A stretch of DNA of 64,000 bases from Nocardia anocheti (GTDB taxonomy: Bacteria > Actinomycetota > Actinomycetes > Mycobacteriales > Mycobacteriaceae): assembly GCF_029675105.1 (NCBI RefSeq), contig NZ_JAQQFV010000001.1, positions 248,001 through 312,000 on the forward strand, written 5' to 3'. Position numbers and translations under genes: made by a program. Numbering within the stretch: position 1 is the stretch's first letter; the number at the start of each line of letters is the position of its first letter. Of this stretch, positions 38,855-47,524 are shown piece after piece. The notes under the pieces are model-generated. The model made no database searches. It was not told where the DNA came from and saw only the letters and a list, made by a program, of their open reading frames with translations.

Positions 38855-39448
38855 TTACGCGGTGCCGCACGCGGTCAGGACACAGGTGGCCGCGTCCAGG
38901 AGGGTCTTCTCGACGGTTTCGTCGCTCGCGCCGGGGGCCAGTTCGGTCGAGAGCAGCGCGACCCCGAGCACCTCGATGGCCGCCGCGGCGCGCAGTTTCG
39001 ACTTCTGGGTGGGGTGCGGCCCGGCCAGCCAGGTCCGCAGCTCACGGGTGGGTTCCATCAGGTCCGGGTAGCGGTCGGCGATGGCGTTGACGATGGCGGC
39101 GGTGTCGCGCACGCACAGCGCGCCCGCGTCGCGGTGGCGGATCATCCCGCGTAAGTAGGTGCGCAGCACCGCGCGGATACCCTCGTTGTCGTAGGGCACG
39201 GCGTCGATGTCGGTGACGATGTCGCGCATGTGATCGATGATCGGATCGATGATCGCCAGCAGCAGATCCAGCTTCGAGGCGTAGTGGTAGTACAGCGAGG
39301 CCTTGGTGATTCCCACCACATCGGCGACCTCGCGCAAACTGGTCTGCTCGAAACCTTTGGCGGCGAAAAGCTGGACCGCGGCGTCGCGGATCGCCTGCTT
39401 GGTGCCGCCACCAGCGGAAACGGTGTCGACAGCGTCTCGGGCAGTCAT
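38855..39448 (-). CDS. TetR-family transcriptional regulator
   Basis: 197 aa. The DNA-binding region is TKQAIRDAAVQLFAAKGFEQTSLREVADVVGITKASLYYHYASKLDLLLAI. The C-terminal domain is helical with two cysteines. It is first in the minus-strand operon and faces the mmpL gene across a 134-bp gap that contains a clear palindromic operator, so it likely represses both directions. ATG 39448. Confidence 0.9.
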   Translation of the reverse strand: MTARDAVDTVSAGGGTKQAIRDAAVQLFAAKGFEQTSLREVADVVGITKASLYYHYASKLDLLLAIIDPIIDHMRDIVTDIDAVPYDNEGIRAVLRTYLRGMIRHRDAGALCVRDTAAIVNAIADRYPDLMEPTRELRTWLAGPHPTQKSKLRAAAAIEVLGVALLSTELAPGASDETVEKTLLDAATCVLTACGTA

Positions 39449-39524
39449 GCGCCAATCCTCCCATCATTCGGTGTGGCGCGCGGCCACCCCCAATAAATCG
39501 AGGTTGCCTCTCCACTTAACTCGT

Positions 39525-39550
39525 CGGTAGTCTACCTACCGCACGGTAGG
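39525..39550. promoter_or_regulatory. TetR-type operator between tetR and mmpL
   Basis: CCTACCG-CA-CGGTAGG (39535-39550) is a perfect inverted repeat; a third half-site CGGTAG at 39525-39530 pairs with the same central CTACCG. The site lies 33 bases upstream of the mmpL start and 77 upstream of tetR. Confidence 0.7.
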
Positions 39551-39582
39551 CAAAGACAAAAGACGATGTGGAGGCGGGGCAC

Positions 39583-41877
39583 GTGTCCGTATACCTGTAC
39601 AGATGGGGAAAGTTCGCTTTCCGCCGTAAATGGATCGTGTTGCCGGTCTGGTTGCTGCTGTTCCTGCTGCTGGGCGGCGCGGGTGCCGCGCTCAGCAAGC
39701 CGATGAGCAATGACTTCAGCATGCCCGAGCTGCCCTCGGCGCGCGCCAACGAGATCCTCGACAAGCACTTCCCCGGCATGTCCGAGCAGTTCGCGCTCGA
39801 CGCCGTCGCCGGTACCTACGTCATCGGCGCGCCGGAGGGCCAGAAGCTCACCGACCCGGCCAACCGCGCCGCCATCGACGCCTTCATCGCCAAGCTCACC
39901 GAGCTCGACATCGTCGACCACGCCAAGCCGCTGATGAGCCCGGTCGAGGTGGCCGACAAGATGGGCTGCCTGGCCGATCCCGACCCGTCGCAGTGTTCGG
40001 GCGCCCCGCTCAACGTGCTGAACACCAGCGCGCCGGACACCGTCGCGATCCTCAACGTGCCCTTCGCCATCGACACCGTCACCGACGTCACCGAGGCGAA
40101 CCGCGAGGCCGCCTACGAGGTGGGCGCCGAGGCCCGCAAGGCCGGGCTGACCGTCGAGGTCAGCGGCTCGGTCGCGATGACCCAGGAACAGCCCAGCGGC
40201 AAGTCCGAGATGATCGGCATGGGCGTGGCCCTGGTCGTGATGGTGGTCGCCTTCGGCGCGCTGGTCGCGGCGGTCGTCCCGATCGTCACCGCCATCGTCG
40301 GCCTGGGCGCGGCGACCTCGCTGATCATGCTCGGCACCTCGGTCATGCAGGTGCCCGGCTTCACCACCTTCCTGGCCTCGATGATCGGTATCGCGCTGTC
40401 GATCGACTACGCGCTGTTCATCGTCTCGCGCTACAAGCACGAACTGGCCGTGCGTGATTCGGCCGAGGAAGCCGCGGGTACCGCGTTGGGCACCGCCGGT
40501 TCGGCCGTGGTGTTCGCCGGTCTGACCGTCATCATCGCGCTGGGCGCGCTGGGCATCGTCGGCGTGCAGTTCCTGACCTTCATGGGTCTGGGTGGCGCCA
40601 TCGCGGCCGGTTTCGCCGTGCTCACCGCCATCACCCTGATGCCCGCGCTGATGGGCGCCTTCGGCAAGTACCTGTTCCGGCCGAAGCTGCCGATCGTCGC
40701 CCAGCACGATCCCGAGGACGAGAGCTCCGTCACCAACGGTCAGCGTTTCGCCCGCCTGATCGGCAAGGCACCCTGGGTCGCGCTGATCCTGTCGGTGCTC
40801 GCGCTCGGCGCGCTGGCCGCCCCCGCGGCCAACCTGAACCTCGGCCTGCCCGGCGAGGACAGCCTGCCCAAGACCTCCACCGTGCGTAAGGCCTACGACC
40901 TGCGCACCGAGGGCTTCGGCGAGGGCAGCAACGGCGTGCTCATGGTGGTCGCGGATCTCACCGCGGTGCCCGAGGCCCAGCGCGAGCAGGCCGTCACCGC
41001 CCTGCGCGACAAGCTCGCCTCCTACGAGCAGATGGACTACGTCACCGCGCCGCAGTGGAACGAGTCCAAGCAGGGCGCCATGCTCAACGGCGTGCCCAAG
41101 CAGGGCCCGAACAACCAGGACACCAAGGATCTGGTGGCCGAGGCCCGTGGTGCCGAAGCCGATCTGAAGGCCGAGTTCGGCATGGAGTACGGCATCACCG
41201 GCACCACCGCCATCTACGCCGATGTCGACCACGTGCTGCTCAGCAAGATCCTGCCGTACCTGGCCATCGTGGCCGGTGCCGCGTTCATCCTGCTGATCCT
41301 GGTGTTCCGCTCGATCCTGGTGCCGCTCACCGCCGCCCTGGGCTTCCTGCTCTCCATGGCGGCCACCTTCGGCGCGACGGTGCTGATCTTCCAGGAGGGC
41401 GCGTTCGGCCTGATCGAGGACCCGCAACCGCTGGTCAGCTTCATGCCGATCATGCTGATCGGCTTGGTGTTCGGTCTGGCGATGGACTACCAGGTGTTCC
41501 TGGTGACCCGCATGCGCGAGGAATTCGTGCACGGCAAGTCGCCCAAGGACGCCATGGTCTCCGGCTACCACCACGGTGCCCGCGTGGTGACCGCCGCCGC
41601 GATCATCATGATCTCGGTGTTCGGTTCCTTCATCCTGGAAACCGATGTCACCGCGAAGTCGTTCGGTTTCGCGCTGGCCGTCGGTGTCGCCATCGACGCG
41701 TTCGTCGTCCGCATGGTGATCGTGCCCGCGCTGCTGGTGATCATGGGCAAGTGGTCGTGGTGGATCCCGAAGTGGCTCGACCGCGCCCTGCCCGACATCG
41801 ACGTCGAGGGTGCCAAGCTCGAGGAGCTGCGCAACCAGAACGCTCAGACGGTGAAGCAGCCGGTTCCGGTCAGCTGA
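39583..41877 (+). CDS. MmpL-family RND transporter, copy 1
   Basis: 764 aa, about twelve membrane helices. After the first helix (KWIVLPVWLLLFLLLGGAGA) there is a periplasmic domain of about 165 residues, then helices with GIALSIDYALFIVSRYKHELA, a second periplasmic domain, and the GLVFGLAMDYQVFLVTRMREE segment near 640. The Asp-Tyr pairs in both four-helix bundles are those used for proton transport in MmpL3-type proteins. GTG 39583 is preferred because the paralog starts with the same VSVYLYRWGK and GGAGG precedes it; a GTG at 39568 is also in frame. No mmpS is adjacent. Confidence 0.92.
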   Translation: MSVYLYRWGKFAFRRKWIVLPVWLLLFLLLGGAGAALSKPMSNDFSMPELPSARANEILDKHFPGMSEQFALDAVAGTYVIGAPEGQKLTDPANRAAIDAFIAKLTELDIVDHAKPLMSPVEVADKMGCLADPDPSQCSGAPLNVLNTSAPDTVAILNVPFAIDTVTDVTEANREAAYEVGAEARKAGLTVEVSGSVAMTQEQPSGKSEMIGMGVALVVMVVAFGALVAAVVPIVTAIVGLGAATSLIMLGTSVMQVPGFTTFLASMIGIALSIDYALFIVSRYKHELAVRDSAEEAAGTALGTAGSAVVFAGLTVIIALGALGIVGVQFLTFMGLGGAIAAGFAVLTAITLMPALMGAFGKYLFRPKLPIVAQHDPEDESSVTNGQRFARLIGKAPWVALILSVLALGALAAPAANLNLGLPGEDSLPKTSTVRKAYDLRTEGFGEGSNGVLMVVADLTAVPEAQREQAVTALRDKLASYEQMDYVTAPQWNESKQGAMLNGVPKQGPNNQDTKDLVAEARGAEADLKAEFGMEYGITGTTAIYADVDHVLLSKILPYLAIVAGAAFILLILVFRSILVPLTAALGFLLSMAATFGATVLIFQEGAFGLIEDPQPLVSFMPIMLIGLVFGLAMDYQVFLVTRMREEFVHGKSPKDAMVSGYHHGARVVTAAAIIMISVFGSFILETDVTAKSFGFALAVGVAIDAFVVRMVIVPALLVIMGKWSWWIPKWLDRALPDIDVEGAKLEELRNQNAQTVKQPVPVS

Positions 41878-41890
41878 TCCCCGCCGCACG

Positions 41891-41925
41891 CGCGACCCCC
41901 GTACTCGCTGAGTACGGGGGTCGCG
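41891..41925 (+). terminator. Terminator hairpin between the two mmpL genes
   Basis: CGCGACCCCCGTACTC - GCT - GAGTACGGGGGTCGCG, a perfect 16-bp stem followed by TCGTTT. It begins 14 bases after the first mmpL stop, so the second copy may need its own promoter (41926-42000). Confidence 0.8.
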
Positions 41926-42000
41926 TCGTTTCGGCCGTAGACTCGGGAGCTAGCTCGACCCGGCTGTATCTCCAGATCCGCTCATCGCGAGGAGAAAACC

Positions 42001-44289
42001 GTGTCCGTCTATCTGTACCGGTGGGGCAAGCTGGCCTTTCGCCGCAAGTGGATCGTGCTGCCCGTCTGGTTGATCTGTTTCCTGGTGCTCGGCGGTCTCG
42101 GCGCCCAGTTGCAGAAACCGATGACCGACGATTTCAGCATGCCCAACCTCCCCTCGGAGCGGGCCACCGAGATCCTCGACAAACACTTCCCCGGCATGTC
42201 CGAGGCCTTCGCCTTCGACGCGGTGACCGGCACGTATGTCATCGGCGCCCCCGCCGGGCAGAAGCTCACCGACCCGGCCAACCGCGAACAGGTGGCCGCG
42301 CTGATCGGCAGGCTCGAGCAGCTCGACATCGTCGATCACAGCGAACCGATCGTCGACCCGATCACCGCCACCGAGGAAATGGGCTGCCTCACCGCGCAAC
42401 CCGATCCGTCGACCTGCAGCGCCGCCCCGCTCAACGTGCTCAACAAGACCGAGCCCGAGACGGTCGCCTATCTCAGCGTCCCGTTCACCATCACCGATTT
42501 CGCCGACATCACCGCCGAGGACCGCGAGGCCGCCTACGCCGCCGGTGACGCCGCCCGCCAGGCCGGGCTCACCGTCGAGATCAGCGGCACCATCGCGATG
42601 GAACAGGAGATGCCCTCGGGCAAGTCCGAGATGATCGGTATGGCCGTGGCCCTGGTGGTCATGGTGGTGGCCTTCGGCGCGATCGTCGCGGCGTTCGTGC
42701 CGATCATCACCGCCATCGTCGGCCTCGGTGCCGCGACCTCGCTGATCTTCCTGTCCACCTCGGTCCTGTCGGTGCCGAGCTTCACCACTTTCCTGGCCTC
42801 GATGATCGGCATCGCGCTCTCGATCGACTACGCGCTGTTCATCGTCTCCCGGTACAAACACGAACTGGCCGTGCAGGACTCGGCCGAGGAGGCCGCGGGT
42901 ACCGCGCTGGGCACCGCTGGGTCGGCCGTGGTGTTCGCCGGTCTGACCGTCATCATCGCGCTGGTGGGGCTGAGCATCGTCGGCGTCCGGTTCCTGACGT
43001 TCATGGGTCTGGGTGGCGCGGTCGCGGCCGCGTTCGCCGTGCTCACCGCCATCACGCTGATGCCAGCGCTGCTCGGCGCGTTCGGTCGGGCGCTGTTCAA
43101 ACCGAAGCTGCCGCTGGTCGCCCAGCACGATCCCGAGGACGACAACGTCGTCAGCAACGGCACCCGCGTCGCCCGGGTGATCGCCAAGTTCCCCGCGGTG
43201 ACCATGGTGCTGGCCATCGTGGTGCTCGGCCTGCTGGCCGCGCCCGCGCTGAACCTGAACCTCGGCCTGCCCGGCGAGGACAGCCTGGCCAAGACCACCA
43301 CCGTGCGCAAGGCCTACGACCTGCGCACCGAGGGCTTCGGCGAGGGCAGCAACGGCGTGCTCCAGATCGCCGTCGACCTCAGCGACACCCCCGCCGACCA
43401 GCGCGCCGCCGCCCTGACCGCCCTGCGCGAGAAGCTGCAGTCCTATCCGGACATGGAGCTGGTCACCGAGCCGCAGCTGAGCAAGGACGGCGCGGGCGCG
43501 CTGATCAACGGCATTCCGCGCTCGGGCCCCAACGACCAGTCCACCAAGGATCTGGTCCAGTCGGCCCGCGACGCGGAGGCCGATCTCAACGACCAGTACC
43601 GGATGTCCTACGGCATCACAGGCACCACAGCGATCTACGCCGACATCGACCACGTCCTGCTCAGCAAGATCGTCCCCTACATGGCGATCGTGGCAGGCGC
43701 GGCGTTCATCCTGCTGATCCTGGTGTTCCGCTCGATCCTGGTGCCGCTCACCGCCGCCCTGGGCTTCCTGCTGTCGATGGCGGCCACCTTCGGCGCCACC
43801 GTGCTGATCTTCCAGGAGGGCAAGTTCGGCCTGATCAGCGATCCCCATCCGCTGGTCAGCTTCCTGCCGATCATGTTGATCGGCTTGGTGTTCGGCCTCG
43901 CCATGGACTACCAGGTGTTCCTGGTGACCCGCATGCGCGAGGAATACGTGCACGGCGCGAACCCCACCGACGCGGTCATCAAGGGCTACCACCACGGCGC
44001 CCGCGTGGTCACCTCCGCCGCGATCATCATGATCTCGGTGTTCGGTTCGTTCCTGCTGGAAACCGACGTCACCGCCAAGTCCATGGGCTTCGCCCTGGCC
44101 GCGGGCGTGGCCCTGGACGCCTTCGTCGTCCGCATGGTCCTCATTCCCGCCCTGCTAGTGCTGCTGGGCAAGTGGGCCTGGTGGATCCCGAAGTGGCTGG
44201 ACAAAATCGTCCCCGACATCGACGTCGAGGGCGCGAAACTGCGCGACCTACAGCAGAAAGACAAGGTGGCCGTCCCCGTGACTTCCTGA
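42001..44289 (+). CDS. MmpL-family RND transporter, copy 2
   Basis: 762-aa paralog of the preceding gene with the same layout and motifs (GIALSIDYALFIVSRYKHELAVQ, GLVFGLAMDYQVFLVTRMREE, final VPDIDVEGAKL). Identical DNA runs of more than 50 bases shared with copy 1 suggest recent gene conversion or duplication. Differences concentrate in the first periplasmic domain, where lipid or drug substrates are expected to bind. GTG 42001 has GAGGAG upstream. Confidence 0.92.
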   Translation: MSVYLYRWGKLAFRRKWIVLPVWLICFLVLGGLGAQLQKPMTDDFSMPNLPSERATEILDKHFPGMSEAFAFDAVTGTYVIGAPAGQKLTDPANREQVAALIGRLEQLDIVDHSEPIVDPITATEEMGCLTAQPDPSTCSAAPLNVLNKTEPETVAYLSVPFTITDFADITAEDREAAYAAGDAARQAGLTVEISGTIAMEQEMPSGKSEMIGMAVALVVMVVAFGAIVAAFVPIITAIVGLGAATSLIFLSTSVLSVPSFTTFLASMIGIALSIDYALFIVSRYKHELAVQDSAEEAAGTALGTAGSAVVFAGLTVIIALVGLSIVGVRFLTFMGLGGAVAAAFAVLTAITLMPALLGAFGRALFKPKLPLVAQHDPEDDNVVSNGTRVARVIAKFPAVTMVLAIVVLGLLAAPALNLNLGLPGEDSLAKTTTVRKAYDLRTEGFGEGSNGVLQIAVDLSDTPADQRAAALTALREKLQSYPDMELVTEPQLSKDGAGALINGIPRSGPNDQSTKDLVQSARDAEADLNDQYRMSYGITGTTAIYADIDHVLLSKIVPYMAIVAGAAFILLILVFRSILVPLTAALGFLLSMAATFGATVLIFQEGKFGLISDPHPLVSFLPIMLIGLVFGLAMDYQVFLVTRMREEYVHGANPTDAVIKGYHHGARVVTSAAIIMISVFGSFLLETDVTAKSMGFALAAGVALDAFVVRMVLIPALLVLLGKWAWWIPKWLDKIVPDIDVEGAKLRDLQQKDKVAVPVTS

Positions 44290-44314
44290 CCACCAAGGGT
44301 TTCGGCCGCCGTTG

Positions 44315-44569
44315 TCACTCACTGGGTTGCGGTACCTCGCACTCGGTGACCTTCGGGTTCAGGCCGATGTAGTTGGCCGGGCCCGCGGCGGCCGTCACCG
44401 CGATGGTCGCCCAGTCCGCGCACTCACGCGGCAACTTCGCGAAGTAGTGCCGCTGACCCGCGGCGAGCAGCCCGACGGCTACCCAGCCCAGTACGACGAG
44501 AACCAAGAGCTTCCCCCCGAGCCCGATCCCGGACTTCGCGGGTGGCGGCTGTCGCCCGCGCATAATCAT
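44315..44569 (-). CDS. Small membrane protein, hypothetical
   Basis: 84 aa. One membrane helix (GGKLLVLVVLGWVAVGLLAAG) follows a short basic N-terminus; the outer part has two cysteines (RECADW, VTECEV) likely to form a disulfide. ATG 44569 has GGAAGGA upstream. Convergent with mmpL copy 2, 25 bases apart. I do not recognise the family. Confidence 0.72.
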   Translation of the reverse strand: MIMRGRQPPPAKSGIGLGGKLLVLVVLGWVAVGLLAAGQRHYFAKLPRECADWATIAVTAAAGPANYIGLNPKVTECEVPQPSE

Positions 44570-44705
44570 CGTTCCTTCCCGGATTTCGGTACTACCAGTC
44601 TATTACGCGCCACAGCGCCGCAGGCCCGCTGCGGCGATCGCACCGGAGCCGACTTGCGCTCCCCGACCCGGTGCGGCAGTTTGAAGACGTGGGGAACAGC
44701 CGATC

Positions 44706-45611
44706 ATGATCCTGCCCACGACGCCACCACAGGTCGGCGACCAGCTCACGAACACCCTCCTCCAGCGAACCTGGCCGCAAGCCGTCCGGAGACTACGCCT
44801 CGCTTTCGTCGTGCTGCCGAGCGCGGTCGCGGCGATCTCCACCGTGGCCGTCCTGGCGATCGGGCTGCTGGGCGCGCCGATGACGATCCTGCTCGTAGCG
44901 CTTCCGCTCCACGTCCTCGCTGTCGTGATACCCCCGATCCTCTCCCTCCGGCGCCTGCGGCGCGGGCTGTGGCCCATGGACGCGTGGTATCTGGCGTCGC
45001 ACGGAATCCGGGCGCAGGCATGGATCCTCGTCATCGAGTCCGCTCTGGCCGGTCTCCTGGGATACCGCGGCTGGCCCATCCTGCCGGTCCTCGCGGTCCT
45101 GGCTTTCGTCGTCCGCCGCGTGAGCTTGTTCCTCGCCGGAAAGGCCGGAATAGCAGTTCATCCAGCAGATGCCCTGTACCGCGCCGAGTCCGACGACGAA
45201 ATCGACCTCTACGCCGACGGCGGATACGACAACAAAAACCTGCTGGTCCTCGTCCGGGTCTACCTCGCAGCCGACAGGATTTCGCTTCGCTCGTGGACCA
45301 TGCGACCCGAGCGGCCGACAAGATTGAACGCGCACGCCCACTATTTCGGTGTCGATGACGAAACGACCCTGCTCGAGCTGCCGTTCGACCGCATTCGCGA
45401 CGTGACCCTCTGGACATTCCCCCCGGGGTACACCCGGCACCGCTGGTTCGTCGCCCCCGACGGCAAACCCCTCTACAACAACGCGATCTCCACCGCGATC
45501 CTCCTGTCGACCACCGACCCCAACCTGCCCGCGTTCACCATCCCCACCCCCGACGCGGCCGTCCTGACCGAAGCCGTCCGGAGACGCATCCATCACTACC
45601 ACCGCAGCTAG
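44706..45611 (+). CDS. Membrane protein of unknown function upstream of the type VII secretion pair
   Basis: 301 aa with four hydrophobic helices in the first half (about 30-145: AFVVLPSAVAAISTVAVLAIGLLG and following) and a soluble C-terminal half with a PH-like beta pattern (NLLVLVRVYLAADRISLRSW ... LLELPFDRIRDVTLW). ATG 44706 has GGGGAA upstream. It precedes the EspC-like gene by about 110 bases on the same strand. It could be a partner or immunity protein for that pair, but nothing in the sequence proves it. Confidence 0.75.
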   Translation: MILPTTPPQVGDQLTNTLLQRTWPQAVRRLRLAFVVLPSAVAAISTVAVLAIGLLGAPMTILLVALPLHVLAVVIPPILSLRRLRRGLWPMDAWYLASHGIRAQAWILVIESALAGLLGYRGWPILPVLAVLAFVVRRVSLFLAGKAGIAVHPADALYRAESDDEIDLYADGGYDNKNLLVLVRVYLAADRISLRSWTMRPERPTRLNAHAHYFGVDDETTLLELPFDRIRDVTLWTFPPGYTRHRWFVAPDGKPLYNNAISTAILLSTTDPNLPAFTIPTPDAAVLTEAVRRRIHHYHRS

Positions 45612-45722
45612 CGGCGCGAATCGGAAGCCCGATGGAACCAGACCGGTCGGTCATGCGTCAGATACAGAAAGGGAACTTCCCGAACCGGAGGACACCGGCG
45701 ACGCGCGCGAACGGAACACACG

Positions 45723-46070
45723 ATGACAACTTTCGACATCGACACCGACGAGGTGCGGCGGCACGCGACAGCGATAGACGGCTACGGAGATGAGATCGAG
45801 AAGGCAGCCGAGGCCGCCCGCTATCTCACGATGACCACCGACGGCTACGGCGTCTACGGTCAGCCCGTCGCCCTCATGCTCCAGGGCCTCCAGGGTGTCG
45901 AAGCCGTGGCTCTCACCGCGCTCGGTGTCTCCCTGCACAGCGCGGGCGACAAACTGCGCTTCGCCGCGGGCGTGATCGACCAGGTGGACGCCGGATTCGG
46001 CAAGTCGATCGACACCCTGCGCGAGGAGATCACCGACTTCCTCGACGGCATCTCCGGGGGTCAGAAGTGA
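45723..46070 (+). CDS. EspC-type (WXG100-like) type VII secretion protein
   Basis: 115-aa helical protein with the EspC-family opening FDIDTDEVRRHATAIDGYGDEIEKAAEAA and a C-terminal helix AAGVIDQVDAGFGKSIDTLREEI. Such proteins are about 100 residues, form helical hairpins and are secreted with a larger partner by ESX systems. It lacks a signal peptide. Its stop overlaps the next gene's GTG start, so the two are translated together. Confidence 0.82.
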   Translation: MTTFDIDTDEVRRHATAIDGYGDEIEKAAEAARYLTMTTDGYGVYGQPVALMLQGLQGVEAVALTALGVSLHSAGDKLRFAAGVIDQVDAGFGKSIDTLREEITDFLDGISGGQK

Positions 46071-46882
46071 CCAACGATCTCATCGCCTCGAAGACCGAGC
46101 TCCAGGGCAGCGCGCTCGGTGGGCTGATCGTCGGCACGGAGGGCACCGACTCGACCAAAGGCATCACCCTGCTCGAGGGCCTCAATACGGTGGCCGAGGG
46201 CGTCGAGAAGGACGACATCGGCCTGCAAGCGCTCGGCGTGGCGGCCGTGGGTCTCGACGCGCTCGCCGCTTACGGGGACCCGATCGGCTATGTCGCGGGC
46301 CAGCTCGTCACCTGGATGCTCGAACACGTCAAACCGCTCCGGGAAGCGTTCAACTCGCTGGCGGGCGACCCCGACATGATCAAGTCGTACGCGCAGTCGT
46401 GGACGAACATCGGCAACAGCCTGTCCCAGTCGGCGACGAACCTCGCGTCCTCGATCAAGAAGGAAACCGCGGACTGGTCCGGAGCGGCGGGCGACGCCTA
46501 CCGGACTCTCGGCACCACCCTCACCACACTCACCCAGGCCATGGGCAAGGGCGCGGAGCTCCTGTCGACGCTGACCATGGCCGCGGCCGAGCTGGTCAAC
46601 GGTGTCCGTACCGCAGTCCGTGACCTGCTCGCCGCGCTGGCCGGTGCCCTGGTCAGCTGGGCGATCCAGGAATTGGCCTCGGTCGGTACCCTTACGCCAG
46701 CGGTCGTCGCCCAAGTAGTCGCGCGGATCGCGAAGGATACGGCCATCGTGGCCAAACTCCTCGCCCAGTTGGCGAAGAACCTCAAGTCGATCACCACCTA
46801 TCTCGCGTCGATCCGCGATCTCATCGACGGCGCGTACCGCACGGTGACCGCCCTGACTTCGTCCCCCCAGGCAACCGCCTGA
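46067..46882 (+). CDS. Large WXG100-like type VII secretion partner
   Basis: 271 aa, almost all helical. The central region contains the WSG turn (KKETADWSGAAGDAYRTLG, residues about 133-151) typical of WXG100 and PPE-like hairpins, after an Ala/Gly-rich N-terminus. The C-terminal 100 residues form amphipathic or hydrophobic helices (DLLAALAGALVSWAIQELAS) with no recognised toxin domain. GTG 46067 overlaps the preceding TGA (GTGA). The likely role is that of an EspB/EspA-like secreted factor; no ESX core gene (eccB-E, mycP) is nearby. Confidence 0.75.
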   Translation: MTNDLIASKTELQGSALGGLIVGTEGTDSTKGITLLEGLNTVAEGVEKDDIGLQALGVAAVGLDALAAYGDPIGYVAGQLVTWMLEHVKPLREAFNSLAGDPDMIKSYAQSWTNIGNSLSQSATNLASSIKKETADWSGAAGDAYRTLGTTLTTLTQAMGKGAELLSTLTMAAAELVNGVRTAVRDLLAALAGALVSWAIQELASVGTLTPAVVAQVVARIAKDTAIVAKLLAQLAKNLKSITTYLASIRDLIDGAYRTVTALTSSPQATA

Positions 46883-46894
46883 CCCCATCGACAA

Positions 46895-46932
46895 AAGAGC
46901 CCCTCACCTGGGTTAACAGGTGAGGGGCTCTT
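46895..46932. terminator. Bidirectional terminator hairpin
   Basis: AAGAGCCCCTCACCTG - GGTTAA - CAGGTGAGGGGCTCTT, a perfect 16-bp stem. It lies between the type VII gene and the convergent tRNA-Ser and ends two bases before the tRNA 3' end. Confidence 0.87.
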
Positions 46933-46934
46933 GT

Positions 46935-47025
46935 TGGCGGTGGCGGAGGGATTTGAACCCTCGGACGGGGGTTACCCGTCACACGCTTTCGAGGCGTGCT
47001 CCTTAGGCCGCTCGGACACGCCACC
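46935..47025 (-). tRNA. tRNA-Ser (anticodon CGA)
   Basis: Acceptor GGTGGCG pairs with CGCCACC; discriminator G and CCA are encoded. The anticodon loop CTCGAAA gives CGA, reading UCG. The long variable arm (GACGGG...CCCGTC) and TTCAAAT T loop confirm a class II serine tRNA. Confidence 0.95.
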
Positions 47026-47071
47026 GCCGACTACGATACCGGAGTGGGTGCCGGATCGTTAAATCGGCAGG

Positions 47072-47524
47072 TCAGCGCTGATTTCGGAAGAAATCGTCGA
47101 GCAGCGCCACGCACTCGGTCTCGAGGACGCCGCCGCGCACCTGCGGGCGGTGGTTGAGTCTGCGGTCGCGCACGACGTCCCACAGCGAGCCGACGGCGCC
47201 GGTCTTGGGTTCCCAGGCGCCGAAGATCACCCTGTCCACCCGGGCCAGCACCAGCGCGCCCGCGCACATCGTGCAGGGCTCCAGCGTGACGGCCAGGGTC
47301 GCCCCCTCGAGCCGCCACCCGTCGCCGTGCACGGCGGCCGCCGCGCGCAGGGCCAGCACCTCGGCGTGCGCGGTGGGATCGCCGGTGGCCTCCCTGGCAT
47401 TGCTCGCGCGGGCCAGCTCACGCCCCTCGGCGTCGAACACGACGGCGCCGACCGGCACATCGCGCGGGTCGGCGTCGGCGGCCGCGGCGATCGCGGCACG
47501 CATCATGTCCTGCTCGGTGGTCAC
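47072..47524 (-). CDS. tadA: tRNA adenosine(34) deaminase
   Basis: 150-aa zinc deaminase that converts A34 to inosine in tRNA-Arg(ACG); that tRNA is also in this window at 59.9 kb. The active site is visible: HAEVLAL (zinc His and proton-shuttle Glu) and PCTMCAGALV (two zinc cysteines). GTG 47524 overlaps the TGA of the upstream gene (GTGA). Same order as in M. tuberculosis (Rv3752c-Rv3753c-Rv3754 region). Confidence 0.93.
   Translation of the reverse strand: MTTEQDMMRAAIAAAADADPRDVPVGAVVFDAEGRELARASNAREATGDPTAHAEVLALRAAAAVHGDGWRLEGATLAVTLEPCTMCAGALVLARVDRVIFGAWEPKTGAVGSLWDVVRDRRLNHRPQVRGGVLETECVALLDDFFRNQR

Noticed and set aside
39532..41889. Long minus-strand frame opposite mmpL copy 1 (and a similar one opposite copy 2)
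   Set aside because: Composition is His/Asp/Arg/Gly-rich with no motif; the plus strand encodes clear MmpL proteins. The two antisense frames resemble each other only because the genes are paralogs.
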